Below, one piece after another: positions 23,949-32,379 of a stretch of DNA of 64,000 bases (the stretch's first letter is position 1; each line of letters opens with the position of its first letter). A program made the position numbers and the translations under genes. This stretch comes from Paramicrobacterium sp051513965 (GTDB taxonomy: Bacteria > Actinomycetota > Actinomycetes > Actinomycetales > Microbacteriaceae), in the NCBI RefSeq assembly GCF_051513965.1, contig NZ_CP195847.1, positions 1,736,001-1,800,000 on the forward strand. Reading direction: 5' to 3'. The notes under the pieces were generated by a model, which saw only the letters and a list, made by a program, of their open reading frames with translations, was not told where the DNA came from and did no database searches.

Positions 23949-24584
23949 TCACAATGCGACGGTCAGCGGAGGTTCGGTCGCTTCGATCACCTCGTCAGCG
24001 CTCACGCCGGGAGCGAGCTCTACGAGTTGAAGGCCGCCATCGGTCACGTCGATGACGGCGAGATCGGTGATGATTCGGTCAACGACGCCTCGGCCGGTCA
24101 GCGGAAGCGAGCACTCGGTGACGATCTTCGGGCTGCCGTCCTTCGCGGTGTGCGTCATCAGAACGATCACCCGCTTCGCTCCGTGCACAAGATCCATTCC
24201 GCCGCCCGGTCCCTTGACCATCTTGCCCGGGATCATCCAGTTCGCGAGGTCGCCCGCCGCGGAGACCTGCATCGCTCCCAGGATGGCCGCATCGATCTTG
24301 CCGCCGCGGATCATCGCGAAGCTCGTCGCCGAGTCGAAGAAGGCGGTGCCAGGCAGCGTCGTGACGGTCTCCTTGCCCGCGTTGATGAGGTCCGGGTCAA
24401 CGGCGTCCTCAGTCGGGTACGGGCCGACGCCGAGGATGCCGTTCTCAGACTGAAGCGTGACGGTGACGCCCTCCGGCACGTAGTTCGGTACGAGGGTCGG
24501 CAGACCGATGCCCAGATTGACATATGCGCCGTCGCGCAGCTCCTGTGCCGCTCGCGCGGCCATCTCCATTCGCGACAGGGTCAT
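23949..24584 (-). CDS. scoB: 3-oxoacid CoA-transferase subunit B
   Basis: 211 residues. The segment SENGILGVGPYP contains the catalytic Glu that forms the thioester-acyl intermediate, and the GGMDLVHGAKRVIVLM block is typical of the B subunit. With subunit A it transfers CoA from succinyl-CoA to acetoacetate or 3-oxoadipate. The start overlaps subunit A by four bases. PcaJ is the alternative assignment if the role is in aromatic degradation; no other pca genes are seen here, so acetoacetate use with the adjacent thiolase is the simpler idea. Confidence 0.85.
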   Translation of the reverse strand: MTLSRMEMAARAAQELRDGAYVNLGIGLPTLVPNYVPEGVTVTLQSENGILGVGPYPTEDAVDPDLINAGKETVTTLPGTAFFDSATSFAMIRGGKIDAAILGAMQVSAAGDLANWMIPGKMVKGPGGGMDLVHGAKRVIVLMTHTAKDGSPKIVTECSLPLTGRGVVDRIITDLAVIDVTDGGLQLVELAPGVSADEVIEATEPPLTVAL

Positions 24585-25366
24585 GACCGCGCTCCTTCCG
24601 TCTCGCGGACTGTTCGTCGTTCGACGCGCTTCTCAATGCCCGAGCCGACCGCGACGATCCTGTGCACGAAGACTCCCGGCAGGTGCACCGCGTCAGGATC
24701 GATCTCCCCCGGTTCGACGAGCTCTTCCACCTGCGCGATGCAGACTCGCCCCGCCATCGCCGCGAGCGGCGAGAAGTTGCGTGCGGACTTGTTGAAGACA
24801 AGATTGCCGTGTCGGTCTCCGCGCAGTGCGTGCACAAGCGAGAAGTCGGTCGTGATCGCTTCCTCCAGAACGAACGGCTTCTCCACACCATCGACGAGGA
24901 AGGGCCGTGTCTCCTTCGGCTGCGAGCTCTCCGCGATCGTTCCGTCGGGGTTGTAGCGACGCGGCAGCCCGCCTTCCGCCATCTGCGTGCCGACGCCGGT
25001 CTGAGTGAAGAACGCGGCGATTCCTGATCCCCCGGCCCGAAGCTTCTCAGCGAGTGTGCCCTGCGGCGTCAGATTCACCACGAGCTCGCCCGAGAGGTAC
25101 TGGCGTTCGAACTCCTTGTTCTCCCCCACATACGACGAGGTCATCTCGCGGATTCGGCCCGCTCCCAGCAGGACTCCCAGACCCCAGTCGTCGACTCCGC
25201 AGTTGTTGCTCACCACAGACAGATCCGTGCTTCCCACCTCAAGCAGCGCTGTGATCAGCGCCATCGGGTTCCCGCACAGTCCGAAGCCTCCCACTGCGAG
25301 TGACGCTCCGTCGGGTATGTCGGCGACCGCCTCGCGCGGCGTGGTGACAGTCTTATCCATTGTCAT
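24581..25366 (-). CDS. scoA: 3-oxoacid CoA-transferase subunit A
   Basis: 261 residues. The glycine-rich CoA-binding loop (DGASLAVGGFGLCGNP) and the NNCGVDDWGLGVLL block mark the A subunit. It forms an alpha2beta2 enzyme with the next gene. ATG 25366 was chosen for GGAGG eight bases upstream, over a much longer reading frame to 25972 with no support. The gene is divergent from the thiolase gene across 154 bases that contain a perfect 10-bp inverted repeat. This cassette sits inside the otherwise conserved ispG-rseP-dxr region. Confidence 0.85.
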   Translation of the reverse strand: MTMDKTVTTPREAVADIPDGASLAVGGFGLCGNPMALITALLEVGSTDLSVVSNNCGVDDWGLGVLLGAGRIREMTSSYVGENKEFERQYLSGELVVNLTPQGTLAEKLRAGGSGIAAFFTQTGVGTQMAEGGLPRRYNPDGTIAESSQPKETRPFLVDGVEKPFVLEEAITTDFSLVHALRGDRHGNLVFNKSARNFSPLAAMAGRVCIAQVEELVEPGEIDPDAVHLPGVFVHRIVAVGSGIEKRVERRTVRETEGARS

Positions 25367-25431
25367 TGAGCGCACCTCCGTTGCTGCACTTCGATCCGCT
25401 GCATTGTGTGCGTGCGGACCACCTGTGTTCC

Positions 25432-25437
25432 AACCTA
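25432..25437 (-). promoter_or_regulatory. -10 element of scoAB
   Basis: TAGGTT on the minus strand. The inverted repeat at 25448-25477 covers the region where its -35 would lie. The leader would be about 60 bases. Confidence 0.4.
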
Positions 25438-25447
25438 CTCCGTCACC

Positions 25448-25477
25448 GGCACGTTCCCGAGCCGCCTGGAACGTGCC
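25448..25477. promoter_or_regulatory. Perfect 10-bp inverted repeat between scoAB and the thiolase gene
   Basis: GGCACGTTCC (25448-25457) and GGAACGTGCC (25468-25477) flank a ten-base spacer, one turn of DNA centre to centre being about 20 bases. The site lies between divergent genes, where it could control both. No regulator gene is adjacent. Confidence 0.55.
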
Positions 25478-25520
25478 AAGCTGGTATCGGCTGCACATCC
25501 ACATGACAAAGGAGTCACCA

Positions 25521-26705
25521 ATGACACAGAAAGATGTTGTCATCCTCGGCGGCGCACGCACCCCGTTCACACGACTGCTCGGTGCGCTCTCCGCCTTCTC
25601 GGCCGTCGACCTGGGCGCTCGAGCCATCAGCGCCGCCCTGACCCGGAGCGGCGTGTCTGCGTCCGATGTCGAACACGTCATCATGGGGCAGGTTCTGCAA
25701 GCTGGCGCTGGCCAGAATCCGGCCCGCCAGGCCGCGATCGGAGCGGGAATCGGCTGGGCCGTTCCGACGGTCACTGTGAACAAAGTCTGTCTCTCCGGGC
25801 TCGTCGCGGTGACGGATGCTGCGCGGCTCATCCGCAGCGGCGAAGCCGACGTGGTCGTCGCCGGTGGGCAGGAGTCGATGACGAATGCACCGCACGTACT
25901 GCCCGGTGCGCGAAAGGGTTTCAAGTACGGGCCCACTGAGCTTCTGGACGTCGCGGCACACGACGGCCTCACCGATGCCTTCGATCAGGTCTCGATGGGA
26001 ATCTCCACGGAACGTCACAATGCCCCGCTCAGCATCTCGCGCGAGGAGCAGGATGCCGTCGCAGCAGCGTCCCACGCTCGCGCCGCATCCGCGGCGCGAG
26101 ACGGCATCTTCGCCGATGAGATCGCGCCGGTCGATGTGCCGGGCCGCAAAGGCTCTGTCACGACGGTCGACGCCGACGAAGGGGTACGCGAGGACTCCAC
26201 AGCCGATGTCTTGGCGGGGCTCCGCCCAGCATTTGATCCTGACGGCACCATCACCGCCGGCAACTCGTCGCCGCTGAGCGACGGAGCAGCCGCGCTCGTC
26301 GTCGCAGATCGCGAATGGGCTGAGCAGCGCGGACTCGAGTGGCTCGCGGTCCTTCGTGCTCCCGGACAGGTCGCCGGCCCCGACACCTCGTTGCATTCCC
26401 AGCCGTCTCGGGCCATCGAGCACGCGCTCTCCCGGCAGGGGTGGAGCACGGCTGATCTCGACGTCGTGGAGATCAACGAGGCATTCGCCGCCGTTGGCAT
26501 CCAGTCGATGCGCGACCTGTCGCTCTCGCCGGACATCGTGAACATCCATGGCGGAGCCATCGCCATCGGGCACCCGATCGGGGCCTCCGGGGCGCGGCTC
26601 GCACTCCATGCAGCTCTCGAGCTCTCGCGTCGCGGTTCCGGCCGTGCGGCAGTCTCCCTGTGCGGAGGCGGCGGACAGGGCGAGGCTCTTCTGCTCGAAA
26701 GATGA
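25521..26705 (+). CDS. Acetyl-CoA acetyltransferase (thiolase)
   Basis: 394 residues. The nucleophilic Cys in NKVCLSGL, the GGQESMTNAPH block, His in GHPIGASG and the second Cys in SLCGGGGQGEA are all present. The enzyme splits acetoacetyl-CoA to acetyl-CoA or acts in reverse. Divergent pairing with scoAB suggests acetoacetate or butanoate-type catabolism; a 3-oxoadipyl-CoA thiolase (PcaF) is the alternative. ATG 25521 follows AAAGGAG at six bases; an ATG at 25503 is less favoured. A terminator hairpin follows the stop. Confidence 0.9.
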   Translation: MTQKDVVILGGARTPFTRLLGALSAFSAVDLGARAISAALTRSGVSASDVEHVIMGQVLQAGAGQNPARQAAIGAGIGWAVPTVTVNKVCLSGLVAVTDAARLIRSGEADVVVAGGQESMTNAPHVLPGARKGFKYGPTELLDVAAHDGLTDAFDQVSMGISTERHNAPLSISREEQDAVAAASHARAASAARDGIFADEIAPVDVPGRKGSVTTVDADEGVREDSTADVLAGLRPAFDPDGTITAGNSSPLSDGAAALVVADREWAEQRGLEWLAVLRAPGQVAGPDTSLHSQPSRAIEHALSRQGWSTADLDVVEINEAFAAVGIQSMRDLSLSPDIVNIHGGAIAIGHPIGASGARLALHAALELSRRGSGRAAVSLCGGGGQGEALLLER

Positions 26706-26711
26706 CGCGAG

Positions 26712-26743
26712 GATGCCGCCGCCGCAGGCTGCGCGGCGGCATC
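26712..26743 (+). terminator. Terminator hairpin after the thiolase gene
   Basis: GATGCCGCCGC (26712-26722) pairs exactly with GCGGCGGCATC (26733-26743); the loop is ten bases. It starts six bases after the stop. There is no long U-run. Confidence 0.65.
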
Positions 26744-26809
26744 TCGTCTGCGCCGTTCGACACCGTCACAGCGCGTTCGGACGCGGCATCCTGCACCCTC
26801 GACCCGACG

Positions 26810-26815
26810 TAGGGT
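26810..26815 (+). promoter_or_regulatory. -10 element of the MFS exporter gene (leaderless)
   Basis: TAGGGT, six bases before GTG 26822. No Shine-Dalgarno is visible. Confidence 0.45.
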
Positions 26816-26821
26816 GTATTC

Positions 26822-28201
26822 GTGAGCGATGAATCTCTGACGCCTCGTCGGGCAGGCCTCGCCGTCGCTTCGCTCAGCGTCGGGACGCTGCTGAACCCAC
26901 TGAACTCGTCGATGATCGCCATCGCGCTGCTGACGCTGCGCGAGACTTTCGGGCTCGACGTGCTGACCGTCACCTGGGTCATCACAGCGTTCTATCTCGC
27001 TTCCGCAGCGGGACAGCCCCTCATGGGCAGGCTCGGGGATCGCTTCGGCCCGAGACGCCTGTTCATCTTCGGCATGTGCGTGGTCGTGATCACGTGCGCG
27101 CTCACACCGTTCTCACCGAATTTCTGGTTCGTCTGCGCTGGCCGTGTGGCTCTCGCGATCGGAACAGCCACCGCGTTCCCCTCCGCTGTGTCGCTGCTGC
27201 ACCCGATCACCTCGATGTCCAGAATGAGTTCGCCGCGGCTGCTCGGTCGCATGCAGATGGCGAACACGGCCGGCGCCGCGATCGGCCCCGTCATCGGCGG
27301 CGTGCTCGTGACGACTCTCGGCTGGGAGGCGATCTTCTGGATCAACGTGCCTCTCGCCCTTATCGCGCTGGTCGGTACCCGCCTCTTCGCCCCGCAAGAC
27401 GCAGCACGTTCGAGGGAACCGGTGCGCACGGTGATCGCGGACTCGGACATTCCCGGCGTGCTGCTGTTCACGGCATCCCTCGTATCTCTTCTGGTCTTCC
27501 TTCTGAACATCACTCGCGAGGCGCCGTGGCCGCTGCTGATCACCGCGATCGGATGCGGCGCGCTCTTCATCTGGCGAGAGCTCTCGACGCGGGAGCCGTT
27601 CATCGATGTGAGGATGCTCGCACGAAATCGGCGTCTGCTGCTGGTCTACACCGGGTTCGCCCTGTTCAATCTGGTCTACTACTGCGCGTTCTTCGGCCTG
27701 CCCCAATTTCTCGAGGAGCACGGCGGCTACCGCCCCGACATCACGGGCCTTCTCATGCTGCCGCTCGCGGCGCTCAACGTCTTGCTGACGCCCTTCGCCG
27801 CACGATTCATCGAGCGACGCGGCGTACGCGCGGCGTTCCTCGTCGGGGGCGTCTGGCTCGTCGCATCCGCAGCCTTCATGACGCTTGTGGCCTGGAGCGT
27901 CGCCCCGATCGTTCCGCTTCTCGTCACCGCAGCTATGGGCGTGCCGTACTGCGTGATCAGCATCTCGATGAGTCAGGCGCTCTACTCGTCCGCTGGACGG
28001 GAGTCTGCGGGAGTCGCGACCGGAATCTTCCAGACCTCACGATACGTGGGAGCCATCCTCTCGACGACGCTTCTGGGAATCGCGTTCAGCGACGGAACGG
28101 TGCCCGCCAGCTGGGTCGAGGTGACCATCGTCGCCACGGTGCTTTCCGTCGCGCTTCTCGCTCTCATCGCTCGATGGCGACCCGTCAGCCGAACAGACTG
28201 A
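26822..28201 (+). CDS. MFS exporter of the DHA2 (EmrB/QacA) family
   Basis: 459 residues with about fourteen hydrophobic helices, as in DHA2. Motif A reads GRLGDRFGPRR after helix 2, and the motif C-like segment AGAAIGPVIGGVLV lies in helix 5. Relatives export drugs, dyes or metabolites by proton antiport; the substrate is unknown. GTG 26822 is used because TAGGGT ends six bases before it. The 3' end overlaps the convergent rseP gene by 17 bases. It is part of the set of genes inserted between ispG and rseP. Confidence 0.85.
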   Translation: MSDESLTPRRAGLAVASLSVGTLLNPLNSSMIAIALLTLRETFGLDVLTVTWVITAFYLASAAGQPLMGRLGDRFGPRRLFIFGMCVVVITCALTPFSPNFWFVCAGRVALAIGTATAFPSAVSLLHPITSMSRMSSPRLLGRMQMANTAGAAIGPVIGGVLVTTLGWEAIFWINVPLALIALVGTRLFAPQDAARSREPVRTVIADSDIPGVLLFTASLVSLLVFLLNITREAPWPLLITAIGCGALFIWRELSTREPFIDVRMLARNRRLLLVYTGFALFNLVYYCAFFGLPQFLEEHGGYRPDITGLLMLPLAALNVLLTPFAARFIERRGVRAAFLVGGVWLVASAAFMTLVAWSVAPIVPLLVTAAMGVPYCVISISMSQALYSSAGRESAGVATGIFQTSRYVGAILSTTLLGIAFSDGTVPASWVEVTIVATVLSVALLALIARWRPVSRTD

Positions 28202-29597
28202 TCGGCTTCACGATGTCGGCGTACATGAGCAGAACGCTCATTCCGCCGAGGATGACCACGACCGTGAAAGTGACAGGCATGAGCTTCGCCGCGTCGACCG
28301 GCCCCGGATCAGGTTTGCCGCGCAGCTTCGCCCAGCCCTTCTTGATCGCCTCCCAGATCGCGGCTGCGACATGGCCGCCGTCCAAGGGGGTGAGCGGGAT
28401 CAGGTTGAAGACGAAGAGCGCGACGTTGAGCGCAGCCAGGATGCCGAACATGGTCTGCGCCTTCACCACGACGGGCACGGTGTCGACGCTCGCGACCTCC
28501 CCCGCCAGTCGACCGACGCCGACGACGCTCATCGGCCCGTTCGGGTCGCGCTCTTCCGAGCCGAACGCCGCCTGCGCAATGTCCACGAGGCGTTCCGGGA
28601 GATGGACGACGATGTTGCCGACCGCCGTCACGTTGTCCCAGACGGCGGGGAGGACCGCACTGACGGGCTGGCGCTCATAGGTCATCGCGGCGGTGATGCC
28701 GACCATGCCGTATTCGACCGTCTTCGTCGTGCCGTCGGCATCCTCTATCTGCTGTTCCGTCAGGCGCGGTGTGACCTGGAGCGTCACGTTCTCGCCCCCG
28801 CGCTCGACGACGACGTCGAGGGGCGTTCCGGCACTGTTCTGGATGATCTCGGAGGACTGACTCCATTCGCTGATCTTCGTTCCGTCGACGCTCACAATGC
28901 GGTCCCCTGGCTTGAAGCCGGCTTCTGCACCCGGTGAGGCTTCCGCGTTCTCCGGGCACTCGCTCGCGGCGCTCGAGGCGGGCATGAGGCACTCGCTCAC
29001 GCTCGCGATCGTCGTGGACGCCGATGTCGGAACACCGAAGCCGACGAGGACGATCCCGTAGAAGATGATCGCGAGGACGAGGTTCATAGCGGGACCGCCG
29101 AGCATGATGATGATGCGTTTGTATACCGGGAGTCGGTAGAACGCGCGGTCGTCCTCGTCCCCGATCGTCTCGGCGCTCATGTCACGTGCGTCCTGGACGA
29201 GTGCGTCGAAGGCGCGCCTCGTGCCGGAGGATTCGGACGGACGCTCGATGGCCTCCTCGATCGCTCCGGCGACATCCGTCGTCTGCTCCGGGTGCGCATC
29301 GGAGAGCTGCTGGACGAAACCGGTGCTCGACGCGTGCACTTTCTCGCCCGGCTTCGTCGGCGGAAACATGCCGATCATGGAGATGTAGCCTCCGAGCGGA
29401 ATGGCCTTCACCCCGTACTCCGTCTCACCCTTGCGGCGTGAGAACAGCGTCTTGCCGAAGCCGATCATGTACTGCGTGACCTTGACCCCGAACAGCTTCG
29501 CAGGAATCAGGTGGCCCATCTCATGCAGCCCGATGGAGACAGCGAGCCCCACGACGATGATGAGCACGCCGAACAGGTACAGAAGCACAGATTCCAC
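28185..29597 (-). CDS. rseP: Site-2 protease RseP (M50 family)
   Basis: 470 residues. HEMGH near residue 25 in the first membrane helix is the zinc site; LDGG in PLTPLDGGHVAAA in a late helix supplies the Asp ligand. A PDZ-type domain (GFKPGDRIVSVDGTKI) lies between. Four membrane helices are expected. RseP cleaves membrane-spanning anti-sigma factors and remnant signal peptides. GTG 29597 is supported by TATCGT six bases upstream. The gene is divergent from a MurE-like gene and shares a 17-base tail overlap with the MFS gene. Confidence 0.93.
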   Translation of the reverse strand: MESVLLYLFGVLIIVVGLAVSIGLHEMGHLIPAKLFGVKVTQYMIGFGKTLFSRRKGETEYGVKAIPLGGYISMIGMFPPTKPGEKVHASSTGFVQQLSDAHPEQTTDVAGAIEEAIERPSESSGTRRAFDALVQDARDMSAETIGDEDDRAFYRLPVYKRIIIMLGGPAMNLVLAIIFYGIVLVGFGVPTSASTTIASVSECLMPASSAASECPENAEASPGAEAGFKPGDRIVSVDGTKISEWSQSSEIIQNSAGTPLDVVVERGGENVTLQVTPRLTEQQIEDADGTTKTVEYGMVGITAAMTYERQPVSAVLPAVWDNVTAVGNIVVHLPERLVDIAQAAFGSEERDPNGPMSVVGVGRLAGEVASVDTVPVVVKAQTMFGILAALNVALFVFNLIPLTPLDGGHVAAAIWEAIKKGWAKLRGKPDPGPVDAAKLMPVTFTVVVILGGMSVLLMYADIVKPISLFG

Positions 29598-29603
29598 ACA
29601 GGC

Positions 29604-29613
29604 ACGATAGCGT
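29604..29613. promoter_or_regulatory. Overlapping divergent -10 elements (rseP / MurE-like gene)
   Basis: ACGATAGCGT contains TATCGT on the minus strand, six bases before the rseP GTG, and TAGCGT on the plus strand. They share a TA step. The plus-strand gene would have a leader of about 75 bases. Confidence 0.45.
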
Positions 29614-29694
29614 GCCGCGCTCGGTGAGTCCTGTCTCCCGGCTGTGAGACTATGGATGCCGTATCCACCCGCACCGCAAAGGACAACCCTGACC

Positions 29695-31251
29695 GTGGAG
29701 TCTGACACACCCGCGGCGTCACGTCCGCACGACATGACGCCGAAGTCCCTGACGCATCTCTCCGAGAACTTTGACCTCTCCCCCTATGGCGGCGACGTCA
29801 CGCTGACGGGCATCACGCTCGCCAGTTCACTCGTCCGACCGGGTGACGTCTATGTCGCAACGCCCGGCGCCCGCTTCCACGGCGCGCAGTTCGTCTCGGA
29901 GGCCGTCGAGCGTGGCGCGGTCGCGGTCGTGACGGATGCCGTGGGGGCCGAGCAACTCGGCGATGCCGACGTCCCCGTTCTCGTGGCCCCTCTGAACCCG
30001 CGTGAGATCCTCGGCCGAATGGCCGCGTGGGTATACGACACCGATCGCGACCGTCCCCCGATGTTCGCCCTCACGGGCACAAACGGAAAGACGTCGACCG
30101 CGCACTTCCTCGAGGCGATCCTCACTCAGCTTGGCCTCCGCGTGGGCCTCAGCTCCACGGCCGAGCGCCGGGCGGGCTCCGAGATCTTTCCCTCGGTGCT
30201 CACGACTCCCGAGTCGCCGGAGATGCACGCACTTCTCGCGAGAATGCGCGAGGTGGATGTTGAAGCGATCGTCATCGAGGTCAGCGCGCACGCGCTCAGC
30301 CGTCACCGCGTCGACGGGCTCGTTTTCGATGTGGCGGGCTTCACCAACCTCAGTCATGACCATCTCGATGACTACGCGACCATGGACGATTATCTGGCCG
30401 CGAAGATCTCACTCTTCCAACCCGACCGGTCACGTTCTGCAGTGGTGTGTCTCGACACGGATGCCGGCGAGCGCGTCGTCGCTCAGGCCGGTGTCCCCGT
30501 CACCACCATCACTTCTCGCGACGATGTGACAGCCGACTGGACGATCACGATCGGCACCGAGAGCCCCGCGTTCACGGAGTTCACTCTCGAGCACGAGCAG
30601 CATGGTGCCCTCACCACGCGTGTGCCTCTCATCGGTCGGCACATGGCGGCGAACGCTGGACTTGCGATCGCGATGCTCGTCGACGGCGGCTTCGCCCTCG
30701 AGAACATCGCCGACACGCTCGCCCGCGACGGCGGCATCCTCGCGGAGGTGCCGGGCCGGTCCAACCGCATTCCCGTCGAGCACGGTCCCGCGGTCATCAT
30801 CGACTCCGGTCACAGCCCAGACGCGTTCGCGAAGCTACTCGAGGCTGTTCGCCGCGTCACACCGGGAAAGGTGATCATGGTAGCGGGCGCGAATGGCAAT
30901 CGCGACACGTCGAAGCGCGGCGAGATGGGCGAGGTCTCTGCGTTGGGCAGTGACATTCTGATCATCACCGATCACCACCCGCGCGACGAGGATCCTAGAG
31001 TCATCCGGGAAGCACTCGTCGACGCGGCTCGCGCGGCAAAGCCCGAGGGCGACATCCGCGACGTCGCTGATCCGGCAGAGGCGATCCGAGTCGCTGTCGC
31101 CGCGGCCGACGAAGACGACACGGTGGTCTGGGCTGGCCTCGCGGGCAAGGAGTACCGCGAAGTCGGCGATCAGAAGCTGCCGTTCTCCGTCCCCGGTGAG
31201 ACGACGAGCGCGCTGCGCGAAGCGGGATGGACGCTCGACAAGACGCTCTGA
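29695..31251 (+). CDS. MurE-like Mur ligase family protein with altered substrate pocket
   Basis: 518 residues. The N-terminal MurE-type domain precedes the P-loop TGTNGKTS, the UMAG-binding EVSAHALSRHRV, and the carbamylated-lysine site AAKISLF. The usual DNPR side-chain-selecting motif reads HHPR, and the usual AGKGHE reads AGLAGK, with the later PFSD reduced to PFSV. It therefore probably adds a different amino acid, or a different group, to a UDP-MurNAc dipeptide. It is outside a dcw cluster and divergent from rseP. The GTG 29695 start is favoured by AAAGGA upstream; in-frame ATG 29656 is possible. Confidence 0.78.
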   Translation: MESDTPAASRPHDMTPKSLTHLSENFDLSPYGGDVTLTGITLASSLVRPGDVYVATPGARFHGAQFVSEAVERGAVAVVTDAVGAEQLGDADVPVLVAPLNPREILGRMAAWVYDTDRDRPPMFALTGTNGKTSTAHFLEAILTQLGLRVGLSSTAERRAGSEIFPSVLTTPESPEMHALLARMREVDVEAIVIEVSAHALSRHRVDGLVFDVAGFTNLSHDHLDDYATMDDYLAAKISLFQPDRSRSAVVCLDTDAGERVVAQAGVPVTTITSRDDVTADWTITIGTESPAFTEFTLEHEQHGALTTRVPLIGRHMAANAGLAIAMLVDGGFALENIADTLARDGGILAEVPGRSNRIPVEHGPAVIIDSGHSPDAFAKLLEAVRRVTPGKVIMVAGANGNRDTSKRGEMGEVSALGSDILIITDHHPRDEDPRVIREALVDAARAAKPEGDIRDVADPAEAIRVAVAAADEDDTVVWAGLAGKEYREVGDQKLPFSVPGETTSALREAGWTLDKTL

Positions 31252-31280
31252 CCTCCGGCTCTCCGTTTAGGACGCGATGA

Positions 31281-32357
31281 TCAGCCGACCAGACTGTCTG
31301 CGGTCCGTCTGGCCCATTCCTCGGCCTCGGCGAGCGCCTCGCGGGTCAGCGCGCCCTCGGGCTCATGGGCGTCCACCACGCGTTCGACGGTCTCGAGGAT
31401 GTCGAGAAAGCCGATGCGCCTCTCGTGGAATGCTTCAACCGCCTGCTCGTTCGCCGCGTTGAAGACGGCCGGATACGTGCCGCCCGCCCGACCGACCCGC
31501 TTCGCGAGGTCGATGGCAGGGAAGGCATCGGCGTCGACGGGTTCGAAGGTCCAGGTATGGCGTTCCGTCCAGTCGAGCGGCACTCCGATTCCCGGCACCC
31601 GATTCGGCCAGTCGAGCCCGAGTGAGATCGGGAGCCGCATATCGGGCGGAGATGCCTGAGCAATCGTGGATCCGTCAATGAACTCGACCATGGAGTGCAC
31701 GACCGACTGCGGATGAATCGTCACATCGATGTCGTCATACCCGACGTCGAAGAGCAGTCGTGCTTCGATCACCTCGAGCCCCTTGTTCACGAGGGTCGAT
31801 GAGTTCGTCGTGACGACACGCCCCATATTCCACGTCGGGTGTGCAAGGGCCTCCTCGGGTGTGACACCTCGCAGCGACCGCCGTGTGCGGCCGCGGAATG
31901 GTCCACCGGATGCCGTCAGCACAAGGCGCCGCACTTCGCGATCGCTCCCGGCGCGCAACGTCTGAGCGATCGCCGAGTGCTCCGAGTCCACGGGCACGAT
32001 CTGTCCCGGCGACGCGGCTGCTCGAACGAGATCTCCCCCGACGATGAGCGACTCCTTGTTCGCGAGCGCAAGCGTTCTGCCAGCTTCAAGCGCGGCCAGT
32101 GTGGGGCCGAGTCCCACGGAACCGGTGATGCCGTTGAGGACGACATCCGCATCGACATCGCGCACCAGGTGCTCTGCTTCCTCAGCGCCGAGAGCGGTGT
32201 CCTCAACACGATGCTCTGCCGACTGCGCCGCAAGACGCGCAGCATCGGTGCCTGCCGCAAGAGCCACGACCTCGAACCGCTCCGGGTTCCGACGAATGAC
32301 ATCGAGCGCCTGTGTGCCGATCGACCCGGTCGATCCGAGGATGATGACGCGTCTCAT
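31281..32357 (-). CDS. dxr: 1-deoxy-D-xylulose 5-phosphate reductoisomerase
   Basis: 358 residues. NADPH loop GSTGSIG at the N-terminus, metal and substrate motifs VDSEHSA, HPTWNMG and IHPQSVVHSMVEF, and NAANE near the end identify Dxr, the committed step of the MEP isoprenoid pathway. Its start ATG lies six bases after TAGGCT with no Shine-Dalgarno, so it is predicted leaderless. It faces the MurE-like gene tail to tail with 29 bases between. The fkpA-like gene ends 22 bases upstream on the same strand. Confidence 0.96.
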   Translation of the reverse strand: MRRVIILGSTGSIGTQALDVIRRNPERFEVVALAAGTDAARLAAQSAEHRVEDTALGAEEAEHLVRDVDADVVLNGITGSVGLGPTLAALEAGRTLALANKESLIVGGDLVRAAASPGQIVPVDSEHSAIAQTLRAGSDREVRRLVLTASGGPFRGRTRRSLRGVTPEEALAHPTWNMGRVVTTNSSTLVNKGLEVIEARLLFDVGYDDIDVTIHPQSVVHSMVEFIDGSTIAQASPPDMRLPISLGLDWPNRVPGIGVPLDWTERHTWTFEPVDADAFPAIDLAKRVGRAGGTYPAVFNAANEQAVEAFHERRIGFLDILETVERVVDAHEPEGALTREALAEAEEWARRTADSLVG

Positions 32358-32363
32358 GGGCTC

Positions 32364-32369
32364 AGCCTA
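32364..32369 (-). promoter_or_regulatory. -10 element of dxr (leaderless)
   Basis: TAGGCT on the minus strand with six bases (gagccc) to the ATG. One of the clearest leaderless arrangements in the window. Confidence 0.5.
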
Positions 32370-32379
32370 GCGAGCGGAA

